A stretch of 64,000 bases of DNA. It comes from Thermithiobacillus plumbiphilus. GTDB taxonomy: Bacteria; Pseudomonadota; Gammaproteobacteria; Acidithiobacillales; Thermithiobacillaceae. Made by a program: the position numbers and the translations under genes. This document shows, one piece after another, positions 8,930 to 18,410 of the stretch (positions are counted from its first letter, which is position 1; the number at the start of each line of letters is the position of its first letter). The notes beneath the pieces were generated by a model. The model was not told where the DNA came from. It made no database searches and was given only the letters and a program-made list of their open reading frames with translations. The stretch spans positions 1 through 64,000 of the forward strand of contig NZ_JBBPCO010000014.1 of assembly GCF_038070005.1 (NCBI RefSeq), written 5' to 3'.

Positions 8930-9718
8930 TCAGCAGTTGTCAGCGGTTCCTGAGCCGAAATTCTCCAGCCTGATCCCCCTGGCATCGCTTCGCAATACGC
9001 TGCCCGTTTCATACCAGTCGCCCAGCACGATGCGCCGGCAATGCTGGCCGTCCAGCACGATCTCGTGAATGCCGGGCCGGTGGGTATGGCCGTGGATCAG
9101 CAGCGGATAGGGCCTGCCATCAGGCGTGGGCGGGTAGGGCCTCTGACCGCGCAGGGCCGCCAGCACGGCATCCGGATTGACGTCCATGATCATGGCTGTC
9201 TTCTGCTGCATGGCATCCTGGCTGGCCTGGCGCAGGCCACCAGCCAGGCGGGTGCGCCAAGCATAGGGCAGATTGCCTAGGGTGAGGCGGGTCAGGGGGT
9301 GCTGGATGATGCGTCGAAAGCGCTGGTAGGCAAGGTCATCGGTGCAGAGCAGATCCCCATGGGTCAGCAGACAGGGGCTGCCCTGCAAATCGATCACCGT
9401 GGGATCCTTGAGAAAGTCCGCCCCGCAGAGCTGCCTGAGTGAAGTATCCAGCATGAAATCGCGATTGCCGCCCATGATGGACACCGGCACGCCCTGAGCG
9501 GTCAGGTGCCTGAGGGCGCTGAGAATGTCCCGGTTTGCAGCTTCCTGTTCCGCGCCACGCCCCACCCAGAACTCGAAAAAGTCGCCGAGAATGTAGAGAT
9601 GCCGCGCGTGCAGTGCCTCTTCCTGCAGAAAATACAGAAAGAGCTGCATCATGCCCGGACGGGCGACACTCAGATGCAGGTCGGAAATGAACAGCGTGGG
9701 AGCATTCGTGGCGGGCAT
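8930..9718 (-). CDS. lpxH: UDP-2,3-diacylglucosamine diphosphatase
   Basis: LpxH hydrolyses UDP-2,3-diacylglucosamine to lipid X and UMP in lipid A synthesis, at the inner membrane surface. The 262-residue protein shows the calcineurin-like phosphoesterase motifs in order: FISDLHLS (Asp13, His15), LGDFFEFWVG, MGGNRDFML, THGDLL and HGHTHRPG, followed by VLGDWYETGS. Length is slightly above the roughly 240 usual. It lies 33 bases after the cyclophilin gene in the same direction and converges on the codA-like gene. It supports a Gram-negative outer membrane containing lipid A. Confidence 0.95.
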   Translation of the reverse strand: MPATNAPTLFISDLHLSVARPGMMQLFLYFLQEEALHARHLYILGDFFEFWVGRGAEQEAANRDILSALRHLTAQGVPVSIMGGNRDFMLDTSLRQLCGADFLKDPTVIDLQGSPCLLTHGDLLCTDDLAYQRFRRIIQHPLTRLTLGNLPYAWRTRLAGGLRQASQDAMQQKTAMIMDVNPDAVLAALRGQRPYPPTPDGRPYPLLIHGHTHRPGIHEIVLDGQHCRRIVLGDWYETGSVLRSDARGIRLENFGSGTADNC

Positions 9719-9751
9719 GAGGGATGGGGCGGCGGGCCGCCCCGGCAGGCC

Positions 9752-10362
9752 TTACTGGTTGACGATTTCGGCGCTTTCGATGACGACGTTTTCCTTGGGC
9801 ACGTCCTGATGGAAGCCCTTGTTGCCGGTCGGCACGTCCTTGATGGCATTGACCACGTCCATGCCCTCGATCACCTTGCCAAACACGGCGTAGCCCCAGC
9901 CCTGGGGGGTCTTGCCACTGTGGTTCAGGAAATCATTGTTGCCGACATTGATGAAAAACTGCGCCGAAGCGGAGTGCGGATCATTGGTGCGGGCCATCGC
10001 AATGGTGCCGATGTCGTTTTTCAGGCCATTGTCCGCCTCGTTCTCGATCGGGGCCCGGGTATCCTTCTGCTGCATGTTTTCGTCAAAGCCGCCACCCTGG
10101 ATCATGAAGCCATTGATCACCCGGTGAAAGATGGTGCCGTTATAGTGTCCACTGCGAACGTACTCCAGAAAGTTCGCCACTGTCTTGGGCGCCTTGGCTT
10201 CATCGAGCTCCAGCACGATATCGCCTTTGTTGGTATGCAGTGCAACCTGGGGATTGGGCATGGCAGACTCCTTGTGCGTGTGGGATAGCGCCAGAGCGGC
10301 CGTGGCCGCGCCCAGCAAGAGTAATGCGAGAAAAAGCGTTTTATAACCCAGCCTAGTTGCCA
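9752..10362 (-). CDS. Cyclophilin-type peptidyl-prolyl cis-trans isomerase
   Basis: Cyclophilins speed proline isomerisation during folding. The core ([51 protein letters not shown]) keeps the catalytic Arg of FHRV and the QGG and FFIN motifs. From ATG 10362 the protein has an N-terminal hydrophobic signal ([18 protein letters not shown]) and would be periplasmic; this ATG overlaps the end of the diguanylate cyclase gene. A second in-frame ATG at 10262 has a perfect AAGGAG six bases upstream and would give a cytosolic form starting [15 protein letters not shown]. Which start is used, or both, is not settled by sequence. Confidence 0.92.
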
Positions 10363-11837
10363 TAAACAACCCTATTGCGTCCCTGCTGCTTGGCCTGATA
10401 CAGCGCTTCATCCGCACGCCGCAGGCAGTCTGCGGGCGAGCGGTCGCGCAGGGGATCCAGTGTGATGATGCCGATACTCAGTGTAACAGGATAATTGCGC
10501 AGCACATTGTGACGTTGCAGGCGGGCCTTGAAGCTTTCGGCAAAGCGCCGCAACCAGAGCTCATTGGCTCGCATCTCGCTATGCGTACAAAGCAGCACGA
10601 ATTCATCGCCTCCCAGCCGGGCGCTGAAATCAGAAGTGCGCGCCTGTTCACGCAGGGCCTCGGCAAAGAGCCGCAGCGCCTCATCCCCGGCCAGGTGTCC
10701 GGCGGAATCGTTCAGATCCTTGAAGTGATCGAGATCGATCAAAGCCAGACAGGCCTGCACCCCCCGGCTCGCCAGGGCCAGCGCGCGGTTCAGTTCCATG
10801 TCGAGATGACGGCGGTTGGCAAGACCCGTCAGGGGATCGGTCAGGGTCAGATGTTCGAGCCTGGCGCGTTGCTCGCCGATATCATTCGCCAGCGTGGCAA
10901 TATTCTTCCAGATACGCTCGGTCTCCAGCAGGTGCCCAGGCATGGGCGGCAGGGTGGTCTGACCGCGGTGGATGGCCGCCAGGGTGCCATGCAGCTCGTT
11001 CATCTCTGCCTGTACCGCCTGCAACAGCCGGATCTGGATAAGCCGGAAGAAGCCGAGCACCGCAGCAGCGAGCAGGACATTGACGGCGAACAGGATGATG
11101 AGAAAGCGGTGGAAATCCACATGTCTGATCTGTATCTGCACCTGCCACAGCGTGCCCGGGATGCTCTGCCAGCTACTGGCCAGCCAGCCAGCATCATTCC
11201 CGGAATCCCCGTGCATATGGACCAGCCTGCCCTGGCTGTCGCGGATTCTCATGCCGATATCCTGGGTGTGAAAGCGCTCCAGGGTCTGCTGCAGGGCGGC
11301 GAGCCGATAACTCACAAAGACATATCCGAGTAACCTGCCATCGGCGGCCATGACTGGCTCAAGGGTATCCACATGGCCGCGCACAGGATCCGGAAATTGA
11401 TGCAGGGGCAGGCGAGCCGGGGAACCTGTCAGGCGAAGCTGCTGGATGCTCTGCCGGCATTGCTCGCTCAAAGGATGGCCGGCTGGCGCATGGATTTTCC
11501 CATCGGCATCGACCAGCGCCAGATTCCAGGCGCGGGGTATGTGGCTGAGCCTGGTCTCCAGATTCCGGACGATCCGTTGCTCATTGTCGCTGCGCAACAG
11601 GGCCCGGATCTGGTCATCCTGGGCCAGACTGCGAGTGACGATCAGAAAGGAATCGAGGCTGGCGGCAATCGCCAACCCGAGTTGCTGTCCTTGCAGTTCA
11701 AGACTGCGCAACTCTTCGGCCTTGTAGCTTCTCATCAGAAAAAAACTGTTCAGCCCCACCGCCAGCAGGGCTGCGATGAGCACGACCAGCATCTGGGAAC
11801 GGATCAGCTCGTTCAAGGAGACCAGCTTGCGGCTCAT
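10353..11837 (-). CDS. Membrane-bound diguanylate cyclase (GGDEF)
   Basis: This 494-residue protein would make cyclic di-GMP. Transmembrane segments at about residues 14-34 and 240-262 flank a periplasmic sensor region of some 200 residues, probably Cache-like. A short linker leads to a C-terminal GGDEF domain (about 330-494). The active motif is intact at 409-413 ([10 protein letters not shown]), and the inhibitory I-site RxxD is present as RTSD at 400-403, so product feedback is expected. No EAL domain is attached. It overlaps rlmI by four bases (ATGA) and its own 3' end overlaps the cyclophilin start, giving a compact three-gene transcript. Confidence 0.93.
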   Translation of the reverse strand: MSRKLVSLNELIRSQMLVVLIAALLAVGLNSFFLMRSYKAEELRSLELQGQQLGLAIAASLDSFLIVTRSLAQDDQIRALLRSDNEQRIVRNLETRLSHIPRAWNLALVDADGKIHAPAGHPLSEQCRQSIQQLRLTGSPARLPLHQFPDPVRGHVDTLEPVMAADGRLLGYVFVSYRLAALQQTLERFHTQDIGMRIRDSQGRLVHMHGDSGNDAGWLASSWQSIPGTLWQVQIQIRHVDFHRFLIILFAVNVLLAAAVLGFFRLIQIRLLQAVQAEMNELHGTLAAIHRGQTTLPPMPGHLLETERIWKNIATLANDIGEQRARLEHLTLTDPLTGLANRRHLDMELNRALALASRGVQACLALIDLDHFKDLNDSAGHLAGDEALRLFAEALREQARTSDFSARLGGDEFVLLCTHSEMRANELWLRRFAESFKARLQRHNVLRNYPVTLSIGIITLDPLRDRSPADCLRRADEALYQAKQQGRNRVVYGN

Positions 11838-13030
11838 GTGGGTCGCATTGCCCGATATAGATACAGGGCCTTGATGTAGGCGCTCTCGGGAATGGCCGGA
11901 TGCACCGGATGATCGAGATCCTGATGGCCCTCGGCCAGCAGTTGCAGGGGGATGTCGGACTGGCTGGCACCGCGATTGATCTGTTCGAGCAACATGTCGC
12001 GGCTCAGGTGGTGGGAGCAGGATGCGCTCACCAGCAGCCCGCCAGGCTTGAGCAATGCCAGCGCCATCTGGTTGATGCGCCGGTAGGCCTGAACGCCTTC
12101 ACTGAGATGCTTGCGGGATTTGATGAAGGCCGGCGGATCGAGGATCACCAGATCAAACTGCTCCTGCCCCTGCATGTCCTTCACAACCGTGAAGGCATCA
12201 CCGCAGCGCGTATCGACCCGGTCCGCCAGACCGTTGAGGCCGGCGTTTTCCCTGAGCTGCGCCAGTGCCGCCTGGCTACTGTCGATGCTGACCAGTTCCT
12301 TGGCGCCAAAGCCCGCCGCCTGCAGGCCCCAGCCGCCGACATAGCTGAAGATGTCCAGCACGCGCTTGTCCTTGCTCCAGTCGCGAAGGCGCACGCGGTT
12401 GGCGCGGTGATCGTAAAACCAGCCGGTTTTCTGGCCGCTGCGGGCCGGCACGCGAAAGCGCAGGCCGTTCTCGACCACTTCCAGTTGCTCGGGAACCGCG
12501 CCGCTCAGGACTTCCACCTGCTCCGGCAGGCCTTCCAGGGCCCGGGTGCTGCTCGTATTCTTCAATAGAATGCCGCTGCCGGGCAGCAGGCGCTCCAGGG
12601 CCTCCACGATCAGGGGGATCGACTTCTCCATGCCCCAGGTACTGGTCTGCATGACAAGCTGATCCCCATAGCGGTCGATCACCAGGCCCGGCAGGAAGTC
12701 GCCCTCGCCATGCACCAGACGATAATGCGGCGTGGGGAAGTGGGCCTCACGCAAGGCCAGGGCCTGCGCCAGGCGCTTCTGGAAGAACCAGCTATCAATG
12801 TTTGCCTCGCTGTCACGGCTGATCAGGCGCGCGCAGATCAAAGACTGCGGACTGATCAGGGCCAGGCCGATATCGTGACCAGCGGCATCCTGTACCCGGA
12901 CAAGGCCGCCGGGCTCCAGGGACTTCAGTGGCGTGAGTCGGATATCCACTTCATTGCTGAAGATCCAGAGGTGCCCCTGACGCAGGCGCTTGTCTTCATT
13001 TTTCTTGAGCCGCAGGGCGGGCAGGGCCAT
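11834..13030 (-). CDS. rlmI: 23S rRNA (cytosine-5)-methyltransferase RlmI-like
   Basis: The 398-residue protein matches RlmI, which methylates a cytosine of 23S rRNA (C1962 in E. coli). An N-terminal PUA domain (LKKNEDKRLRQGHLWIFSNEVD) is followed by a central EEHEE-type region and a Rossmann SAM-binding fold: VLDIFSYVGGWGLQAAGFGA is motif I, and VILDPPAFIKSRK contains the DPPAF catalytic segment. SASCSHH near the C-terminus is also typical. Length agrees with the E. coli enzyme (396). It begins a minus-strand transcript with the cyclase and cyclophilin genes and is divergent from the DUF1992 gene. Confidence 0.92.
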   Translation of the reverse strand: MALPALRLKKNEDKRLRQGHLWIFSNEVDIRLTPLKSLEPGGLVRVQDAAGHDIGLALISPQSLICARLISRDSEANIDSWFFQKRLAQALALREAHFPTPHYRLVHGEGDFLPGLVIDRYGDQLVMQTSTWGMEKSIPLIVEALERLLPGSGILLKNTSSTRALEGLPEQVEVLSGAVPEQLEVVENGLRFRVPARSGQKTGWFYDHRANRVRLRDWSKDKRVLDIFSYVGGWGLQAAGFGAKELVSIDSSQAALAQLRENAGLNGLADRVDTRCGDAFTVVKDMQGQEQFDLVILDPPAFIKSRKHLSEGVQAYRRINQMALALLKPGGLLVSASCSHHLSRDMLLEQINRGASQSDIPLQLLAEGHQDLDHPVHPAIPESAYIKALYLYRAMRPT

Positions 13031-13149
13031 GTTGTCGTCCGTTCTGGGGCCGGAACTTCCGGCCGGGTGGTGGGTCGAAATCCGTTTTATCCACTTGTAT
13101 TGTTGGAATATTTGCAGCAGTGGCTGGATTGTCGCACAGGAAAATCCGG

Positions 13150-13533
13150 ATGAGCATCTTACAGAAAATCGCCGAGGAACGCATTCAGGAAGCCATGCAA
13201 CGGGGGGAGTTCGACAATTTGCCGGGTGCGGGCAAGCCCCTGCAGATCGAGGATCTGTCGATGGTGCCCGCCGAACTGCGCATGGCCTACAAGGTGCTCA
13301 AGAATGGTGGTTGCCTGCCGCCGGAACTGGAGCTGCACAAGGAGATCCGCAGCGTGGCGGACATGCTGGGGGAACTCGGACCCGGCGAGGAACGCATGCA
13401 GGCGATTCGCCGTCTGGAATACCTCAGCGCCCGCCTGAGTCTCACCAGACGCCAGGAAGTCAGCCTCCAGATAGAGGCGGGCTACTACGAAAAGCTGATG
13501 CAGCGGGTGTCTGCCGAGCCCAACCAGGCCTGA
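13150..13533 (+). CDS. DUF1992 (DnaJC28-like conserved domain) protein
   Basis: The 127-residue protein consists of one DUF1992 domain. Typical segments are AEERIQEAMQRGEFDNLPGAGKPL and MAYKVLKNGGCLPPELEL, found also in the eukaryotic DNAJC28 family and E. coli YhdN. No enzymatic motif is visible and the role is unknown. ATG 13150 was chosen because the conserved domain begins MSILQKIAEERI; upstream in-frame codons lack a ribosome site. It converges on the DoxX gene, and both stop codons sit in one palindrome. Confidence 0.85.
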   Translation: MSILQKIAEERIQEAMQRGEFDNLPGAGKPLQIEDLSMVPAELRMAYKVLKNGGCLPPELELHKEIRSVADMLGELGPGEERMQAIRRLEYLSARLSLTRRQEVSLQIEAGYYEKLMQRVSAEPNQA

Positions 13534-13549
13534 TCCGGATCAGGCCTGG
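13524..13549. terminator. Perfect 26-bp palindrome between convergent genes, probable bidirectional terminator
   Basis: The two 13-base halves, CCAGGCCTGATCC and GGATCAGGCCTGG, are exact reverse complements. The TGA stops of the DUF1992 gene (13531-13533) and the DoxX gene (minus strand, 13542-13540) lie symmetrically inside it, so both proteins end in Gln-Ala. There is no T-tract on either side, so termination would be weak or factor-assisted; the hairpin may instead protect mRNA 3' ends. Confidence 0.6.
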
Positions 13550-13962
13550 GCCCGCATGCGCCGGGCCATGCAATCCACGCTGAAGCGGCCCGCACCGTGC
13601 AGCATGATCAGTATGAGTGCCCCCATGATGGCAACATTCTTCATGAACGCGTTCATCTGCATCTGCATCTGCTCAGGCGGTACCTGCCAGAAGGCATGAA
13701 AGGTCAGCGTCACCGGGATCAACCAGAGCAACAGCCCAAATGCCCCGAGGCGCGCATGCCAGCCGAACAGGATCATCAGCGCGCCGCCGAGTTCAATGAA
13801 AATGCTCAGAACAAGCAAAGTATCTGCCATGGGCAGGTTCTGGTTGGCCATCACGGCTGCTGTCTGCTCGAAGTTGCCGAGCTTGTACATTCCTGAAACG
13901 AGAAATACAGCCACGATCAGGAATCGCCCCAGCAATGGCGCAAAAGATTTCAGTGCTTCCAT
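13540..13962 (-). CDS. DoxX family membrane protein
   Basis: The 140-residue protein has four hydrophobic segments and the DoxX-type opening LLGRFLIVAVFLVSGMYKLGNF, followed by a LSIFIELGGALMILFGWHARLGA hairpin. DoxX-like proteins are small integral membrane proteins; some are subunits of thiosulfate:quinone oxidoreductase in archaea, while others have unassigned redox or stress roles. The separate DoxD signature is not evident, so sulfur metabolism is not claimed. ATG 13962 follows GGAGG by a short spacer, better than further upstream frames. Confidence 0.85.
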   Translation of the reverse strand: MEALKSFAPLLGRFLIVAVFLVSGMYKLGNFEQTAAVMANQNLPMADTLLVLSIFIELGGALMILFGWHARLGAFGLLLWLIPVTLTFHAFWQVPPEQMQMQMNAFMKNVAIMGALILIMLHGAGRFSVDCMARRMRAQA

Positions 13963-14048
13963 AGCCCCTCCAGAGTCTTGAGACCCTGATATCACTGTAG
14001 ACGATTTTAGGCCTGAAGTCCGATGGACAGCGCCCCCTGTGAATTGAA

Positions 14049-14744
14049 TCACCAGGGGATTTCCTGACCATCATAGGCAAAAAAGTGTCCCGTCTGCGCC
14101 AGGGTGAACCGGTCGATGATCTCACGCATGCCGCGAATGCTGGCTTGCGGCGGCAGCGGCGCGGATTCTCCGCCCATGTCGGTCTGCACCCAGCCCGGAT
14201 GCAGCAGCAGCACGCCGATGCCTTGATCATGCAGATCCAGAGCAAGGCTTTTGGCGGCGGCATTCAGGCCCGCCTTGCTGGAACGGTAGAGATAGGCGCC
14301 GCCGCTGGTATTCTCGCTGAGGCTCGCCATCTTGGTGGAGATCATCACGATCAGGCGCTTTTTGCTGCGGCTGACCTGGGGCAGCAGGGCTTCGGAGACG
14401 CGGATCGGCCCCATGGTGTTTACCCGGAAGGCGTGCTCCCAGCGCTCGTAATCCAGGGCGCCAAAGCCGCGAAATTCCTGATCACCATACGTTCCGGCGT
14501 TGTTGAGCAGGACATCCAGGGTTTCGTCGCGCAGAGCATTGGCAAGGTCCTTGATGCTGGCGGGATCTGTCACATCCAGCTTATGAAGCTGAAGTCGGTC
14601 ATTCGTCTGATCCAGGCTCTGCAAGAGCTCGGCCTGGTCGGGACGGCGGCAGCTGGCGTGCACCCGCCAGCCGGCATCCAGATATTGTCGGGTGAATTCC
14701 AGCCCCAGTCCCTTGTCGCTGCCGGTGATCAAAATTGCATTCAT
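14049..14744 (-). CDS. Short-chain dehydrogenase/reductase, C-factor-like
   Basis: This 231-residue Rossmann oxidoreductase has the cofactor motif TGSDKGLGLEF near residue 8 (TGxxxGxG form), the NNAGTYG motif and the catalytic YxxxK as YRSSK. Ser in the ISTKMASLS region is the likely third catalytic residue. The spacing resembles the C-factor/sniffer group of NAD(P)-dependent SDRs. Substrate is unknown. It follows the DoxX gene's promoter region head-to-tail on the minus strand and is divergent from gltX. Confidence 0.88.
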   Translation of the reverse strand: MNAILITGSDKGLGLEFTRQYLDAGWRVHASCRRPDQAELLQSLDQTNDRLQLHKLDVTDPASIKDLANALRDETLDVLLNNAGTYGDQEFRGFGALDYERWEHAFRVNTMGPIRVSEALLPQVSRSKKRLIVMISTKMASLSENTSGGAYLYRSSKAGLNAAAKSLALDLHDQGIGVLLLHPGWVQTDMGGESAPLPPQASIRGMREIIDRFTLAQTGHFFAYDGQEIPW

Positions 14745-14906
14745 GAACGCCTCCTCTGTGATGCGTGGAAAATCTGCATGGCGGTACAGCCCCCTAGCCG
14801 CAAGTCTGCATCATGGATAAGCTGACACTTCGCCCCGGCGGATGTTTCATCCGATAAACACGGGATATATTGCCGACCGCGGTTCCCGGCTCTAAGATTA
14901 GCGCCC

Positions 14907-16322
14907 ATGACCACTAAAACCCGTTTCGCACCCAGCCCCACCGGGCTCATTCATCTGGGTAACCTGCGTACCGCGCTTTTTTCCTGGCTGGCGGCGCACA
15001 AGCTAGGCGGCAAGTTCGTGCTGCGCATCGAGGATACCGATGCCGAGCGCTCGCGGCTCGAGTATGTGACAGCACTCATGGCGGATCTGCACTGGCTCGG
15101 GCTGGACTGGCAGGAAGGACCGGAAGTGGAGGGGCCGCAGGCGCCCTATTTCCAGTCCCGGCGCGATGCCATCTACCAGGGTTTCTATGCCGTCCTGGAA
15201 GCCCAGGGCAACGCCTATCCCTGCTACTGCACGCCCGAGGAACTGGCCCTGTCGCGCAAGCTGCAACTGAGCCAGGGCCGGGCGCCACGCTATGCCGGTA
15301 CCTGCCGGCATCTCGACGCCAACGGGCGTGCCGCGCATGAGGCCGTCGGCCGCCAGCCCACCCTGCGCTTTCGCGTGCCCGATGATGAGGAAATCGGCTT
15401 CGATGATGCCGTGCGCGGACCGCAGCGCTTTGCCAGCGCAGATATTGGCGACTTCATCATCCGCCGCGCCGATGGCAGTCCGGCTTTTTTCTTCTGCAAT
15501 GCCGTGGACGATGCCCTCATGGGCATCACCCTGGTGCTGCGCGGTGAGGACCACCTGAGCAACACCCCGCGCCAGATCCTGATCCTCCAGGCCCTGAATC
15601 TGCCAGTACCGCAGTATGGGCATATGGCGCTGATCGTGGGGGAGGACGGTCAGCCCCTGTCCAAGCGCAACGGCTCGCGCACGGTCGAGGAACTGCGCGC
15701 CAGCGGATTTTTTCCGGAGGCCCTCAATAATTATCTTACGCGTCTCGGGCACCCACTGGAAAGCGAGGCCCTGCTGGGTCTGGAGGCGCTGGCGGCGCAG
15801 TTCAAGGTGGAGCGCCTGAGCCGCTCACCGGCGCGTTTCGATGCCCAGCAGCTTGCCTTCTGGCAACACCAGGCCCTGTTGAATCTGCCCTGGCAGCGCG
15901 TCTGGGACTGGATGGCGCCTGAAGTAGATGGTCTCGTGCCCGAATCCGCGCGCGAGGCCTTCGTGGCAGCGGTGCGCCCGAACCTCTCGATTCCCGAAGA
16001 TGCCGCGCTCTGGGCGGCGGTCTGCTTTGGCGAGCCGGCCATCGCACCGGACGCCGAGGGCATCCTGCAATCCACTTCAAAAGGCTTCTGGCAGTTCGCG
16101 CTGTCCGGCTTGGCTGACAGCGGCACCGATTTCAAGGCATTGGCAAAATCAGTTTCCGCCTTGAGCGGTCAGAAGGGCAAGGCACTTTTTCTGCCGCTGC
16201 GCGTTGCCCTGACCGGGCAGACCCACGGACCTGAACTCGCGGCCCTCTTGCCCCTCATTGGCGGCGAACGCGCCGCCGCCCGCCTGCACACCGCGCTGGA
16301 GATGGCCCATGCAGATCTATAA
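14907..16322 (+). CDS. gltX: Glutamyl-tRNA synthetase
   Basis: GltX charges tRNA-Glu with glutamate in the cytosol. The 471-residue class I synthetase has the HIGH-equivalent [13 protein letters not shown] at the N-terminus and the KMSKS-equivalent LSKRNGS. The CYC...CRH cluster ([10 protein letters not shown] to YAGTCRHL) matches the zinc-binding insert of bacterial GluRS. The C-terminal anticodon-binding part is typical. It is cotranscribed with cysS, whose start lies inside its last codons. Some chemolithotrophs have two GluRS forms with different tRNA specificity; whether this is the discriminating one cannot be told. Confidence 0.95.
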   Translation: MTTKTRFAPSPTGLIHLGNLRTALFSWLAAHKLGGKFVLRIEDTDAERSRLEYVTALMADLHWLGLDWQEGPEVEGPQAPYFQSRRDAIYQGFYAVLEAQGNAYPCYCTPEELALSRKLQLSQGRAPRYAGTCRHLDANGRAAHEAVGRQPTLRFRVPDDEEIGFDDAVRGPQRFASADIGDFIIRRADGSPAFFFCNAVDDALMGITLVLRGEDHLSNTPRQILILQALNLPVPQYGHMALIVGEDGQPLSKRNGSRTVEELRASGFFPEALNNYLTRLGHPLESEALLGLEALAAQFKVERLSRSPARFDAQQLAFWQHQALLNLPWQRVWDWMAPEVDGLVPESAREAFVAAVRPNLSIPEDAALWAAVCFGEPAIAPDAEGILQSTSKGFWQFALSGLADSGTDFKALAKSVSALSGQKGKALFLPLRVALTGQTHGPELAALLPLIGGERAAARLHTALEMAHADL

Positions 16323-17706
16323 TACACTTACCCGTCGCAAGGACCCGCTCACACCCATCGAGCCCAATCACGTGCGCATGTACGTCTGCGGCATGACGGT
16401 CTACGATTTCTGCCACTTCGGTCATGCGCGGGTGATGATCACCTTCGATCTGGTGGCGCGCTACCTGCGTGCCCGCGGCCTGAAGGTCACCTATGTCCGC
16501 AACATCACCGATATCGACGACAAGATCATCCGCCGCGCCGCCGAGAACCAGGAGTCCATCGAGGCCCTGACGCAGCGCTTCATCGATGCCATGCACGAGG
16601 ACGAGCGTGCCCTCAATGTGCAGGCGCCCAATCTGGAGCCGCGCGCCACCCTGCATGTGCCGAACATGATCGAGATGATCGCGACCCTGATCGACAAGGG
16701 CCACGCCTACGCCGCCGCCAATGGTGATATCTATTATGCCGTGCGCAGCTTTGCCGATTACGGCAAGCTCTCCGGCAAGAGCCTGGACGACCTGGAGGCC
16801 GGTGCGCGTGTCGAACTTGATGAGGCCAAGCGCGACCCGCTCGACTTCGTGCTCTGGAAGGCGGCCAAGCCCGGCGAGCCGGCCTGGGATTCGCCCTGGG
16901 GCGCGGGGCGGCCCGGCTGGCATATCGAATGTTCGGCCATGAGCATCGACGCCCTGGGAGCGCATTTCGACATCCACGGCGGCGGCATGGACCTGCAGTT
17001 TCCTCATCACGAAAACGAGATTGCCCAGAGCGAGGGCGCGACCGGCTGCCACTTCGCCAACATCTGGATGCACAACGGCTTTGTCAGGATCAACGAAGAG
17101 AAAATGTCCAAGTCCCTGGGCAATTTCTTCAGCATCCGCGAGCTCCTGCCGCGCTATGGCGGCGAAGTCATCCGCTTTTTTGTGCTTTCAAGCCACTATC
17201 GCAGCCCCTTGCATTATTCCGAGGAAAATCTCGAAATTGCCAAAAATGGCCTGACCCGGCTCTACACCGCGCTCAGGGATGTCGAGCCCGCGATCTATGT
17301 GTCGCTCGAAGAGATACCGGCGGGACTGTCCGCCTGGCGTGAGCGCTTCATCGCCGCCATGGACGACGACCTCAATACCCCCGAGGCCCTGGCGGTGCTC
17401 TTTGATCTTGCCCATGAGGTGCATCGTGCCCGCGCCAGTGATCCGGCGCGGGCCGCCCGGTTCGCCGGTCTTTTGAAATATGCCGGGGACATGCTGGGGT
17501 TCTTGCAGGAAGATCCGCTTGCCTTTCTGCAGGGAGGGGCGGGTGCGGTGCTGGATGCTGATCGCATCGAGGATATGATCGCCCAACGCGCGGCCGCCAA
17601 GAAAAACAGGGATTATGCCGAGGCCGACCGGATTCGCGCGCAGCTGCTGGAAGAGGGAATCGTGCTGGAGGACTCCGCTCAGGGAACCAGCTGGCGACGC
17701 GGCTGA
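16309..17706 (+). CDS. cysS: Cysteinyl-tRNA synthetase
   Basis: CysS attaches cysteine to tRNA-Cys. The 465-residue protein has the zinc-ligand start [10 protein letters not shown], the HIGH-equivalent HFGHAR, the GWHIECSAM and [10 protein letters not shown] zinc-binding segments, and the [15 protein letters not shown] loop. ATG 16309 overlaps the last 14 bases of gltX and has GGAG upstream in that gene, so translation is coupled. Length matches E. coli CysS (461). Nearby cysteine-related genes (cysE copies, isc operon) are tens of kilobases away. Confidence 0.96.
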   Translation: MQIYNTLTRRKDPLTPIEPNHVRMYVCGMTVYDFCHFGHARVMITFDLVARYLRARGLKVTYVRNITDIDDKIIRRAAENQESIEALTQRFIDAMHEDERALNVQAPNLEPRATLHVPNMIEMIATLIDKGHAYAAANGDIYYAVRSFADYGKLSGKSLDDLEAGARVELDEAKRDPLDFVLWKAAKPGEPAWDSPWGAGRPGWHIECSAMSIDALGAHFDIHGGGMDLQFPHHENEIAQSEGATGCHFANIWMHNGFVRINEEKMSKSLGNFFSIRELLPRYGGEVIRFFVLSSHYRSPLHYSEENLEIAKNGLTRLYTALRDVEPAIYVSLEEIPAGLSAWRERFIAAMDDDLNTPEALAVLFDLAHEVHRARASDPARAARFAGLLKYAGDMLGFLQEDPLAFLQGGAGAVLDADRIEDMIAQRAAAKKNRDYAEADRIRAQLLEEGIVLEDSAQGTSWRRG

Positions 17707-17723
17707 GGGCTGGGTCGTTTTCG

Positions 17724-18170
17724 CTAACTCGCCGCCTCGGCGTATCTGGCGATCACTTCGTTGTGCCTGAGCCAGAAATGGCAGGCCATGTGCATGGCAT
17801 CCCGGAAGGCCTCGTAGCTGACCGGCTTGCGCATGAAAGCGTTGGCCCCGATCTGGTAAGCCCTTTCGATGTCGCTGTTTTCCGAGGAGGTCGACATGAC
17901 CACTACGGGAGTGAAGCAGGTGCTTTGATTCTCCCGGATTGCCCGAAGGACCTCGAAACCGGAGACCTTCGGCAATTTCAGGTCCAGCAGGATCAGGTCC
18001 GGTGTCTTCAGGTGGGAAAGCGGTTCTGGCGGGAAAAGCATGCTCAGGGCCTCTGCGCCGTCATGCGCCACCCTCAGCAACACATCCTTGAGAGCCTTCT
18101 CGCAACTGCGACGTGCCAGTGTTTCGTCATCCGGATTGTCTTCCACCAAAAGTAAATATTTCTGGGTCAC
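17724..18170 (-). CDS. Single-domain response regulator (CheY-like)
   Basis: The 148-residue protein is a lone receiver domain of the Rcp1-like type. The acidic pocket is EDNPDDE at residues 10-16, the phospho-acceptor is Asp63 (LLDLKLPK), the switch Ser/Thr lies in VMSTSSEN and the invariant Lys in MRKPVS. No output domain is attached. Rcp1-type receivers usually work with phytochrome-like or hybrid histidine kinases; none is in this window. It converges on cysS and is divergent from the tsd genes. Confidence 0.9.
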   Translation of the reverse strand: MTQKYLLLVEDNPDDETLARRSCEKALKDVLLRVAHDGAEALSMLFPPEPLSHLKTPDLILLDLKLPKVSGFEVLRAIRENQSTCFTPVVVMSTSSENSDIERAYQIGANAFMRKPVSYEAFRDAMHMACHFWLRHNEVIARYAEAAS

Positions 18171-18410
18171 GCCCTTTCCCCCTCTTACTGCCCATTGCAG
18201 CCCCTCTTTTAATTCAACTTACTCTAGCAAGGCCCTGATCGGCTGGCATCCGATGATGGTTTTCCGCCTTAATTACCAGAAGCGCTTTGCCAATGCCCAT
18301 ATAGGGAGTTTTCTACGGTTGAGGCCTCGCTTGCCAGCGATATTCTTCGTCTGCTAAGTTTCCGGACCTGCATCAGCAGATAACAATATGTTTATAAGTA
18401 AGAGGGAGAC

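Noticed and set aside
13540-13962. DoxX protein as a thiosulfate:quinone oxidoreductase subunit
   Set aside because: Only the generic DoxX membrane fold is visible and no DoxA partner lies nearby. The tsd genes explain thiosulfate use better.
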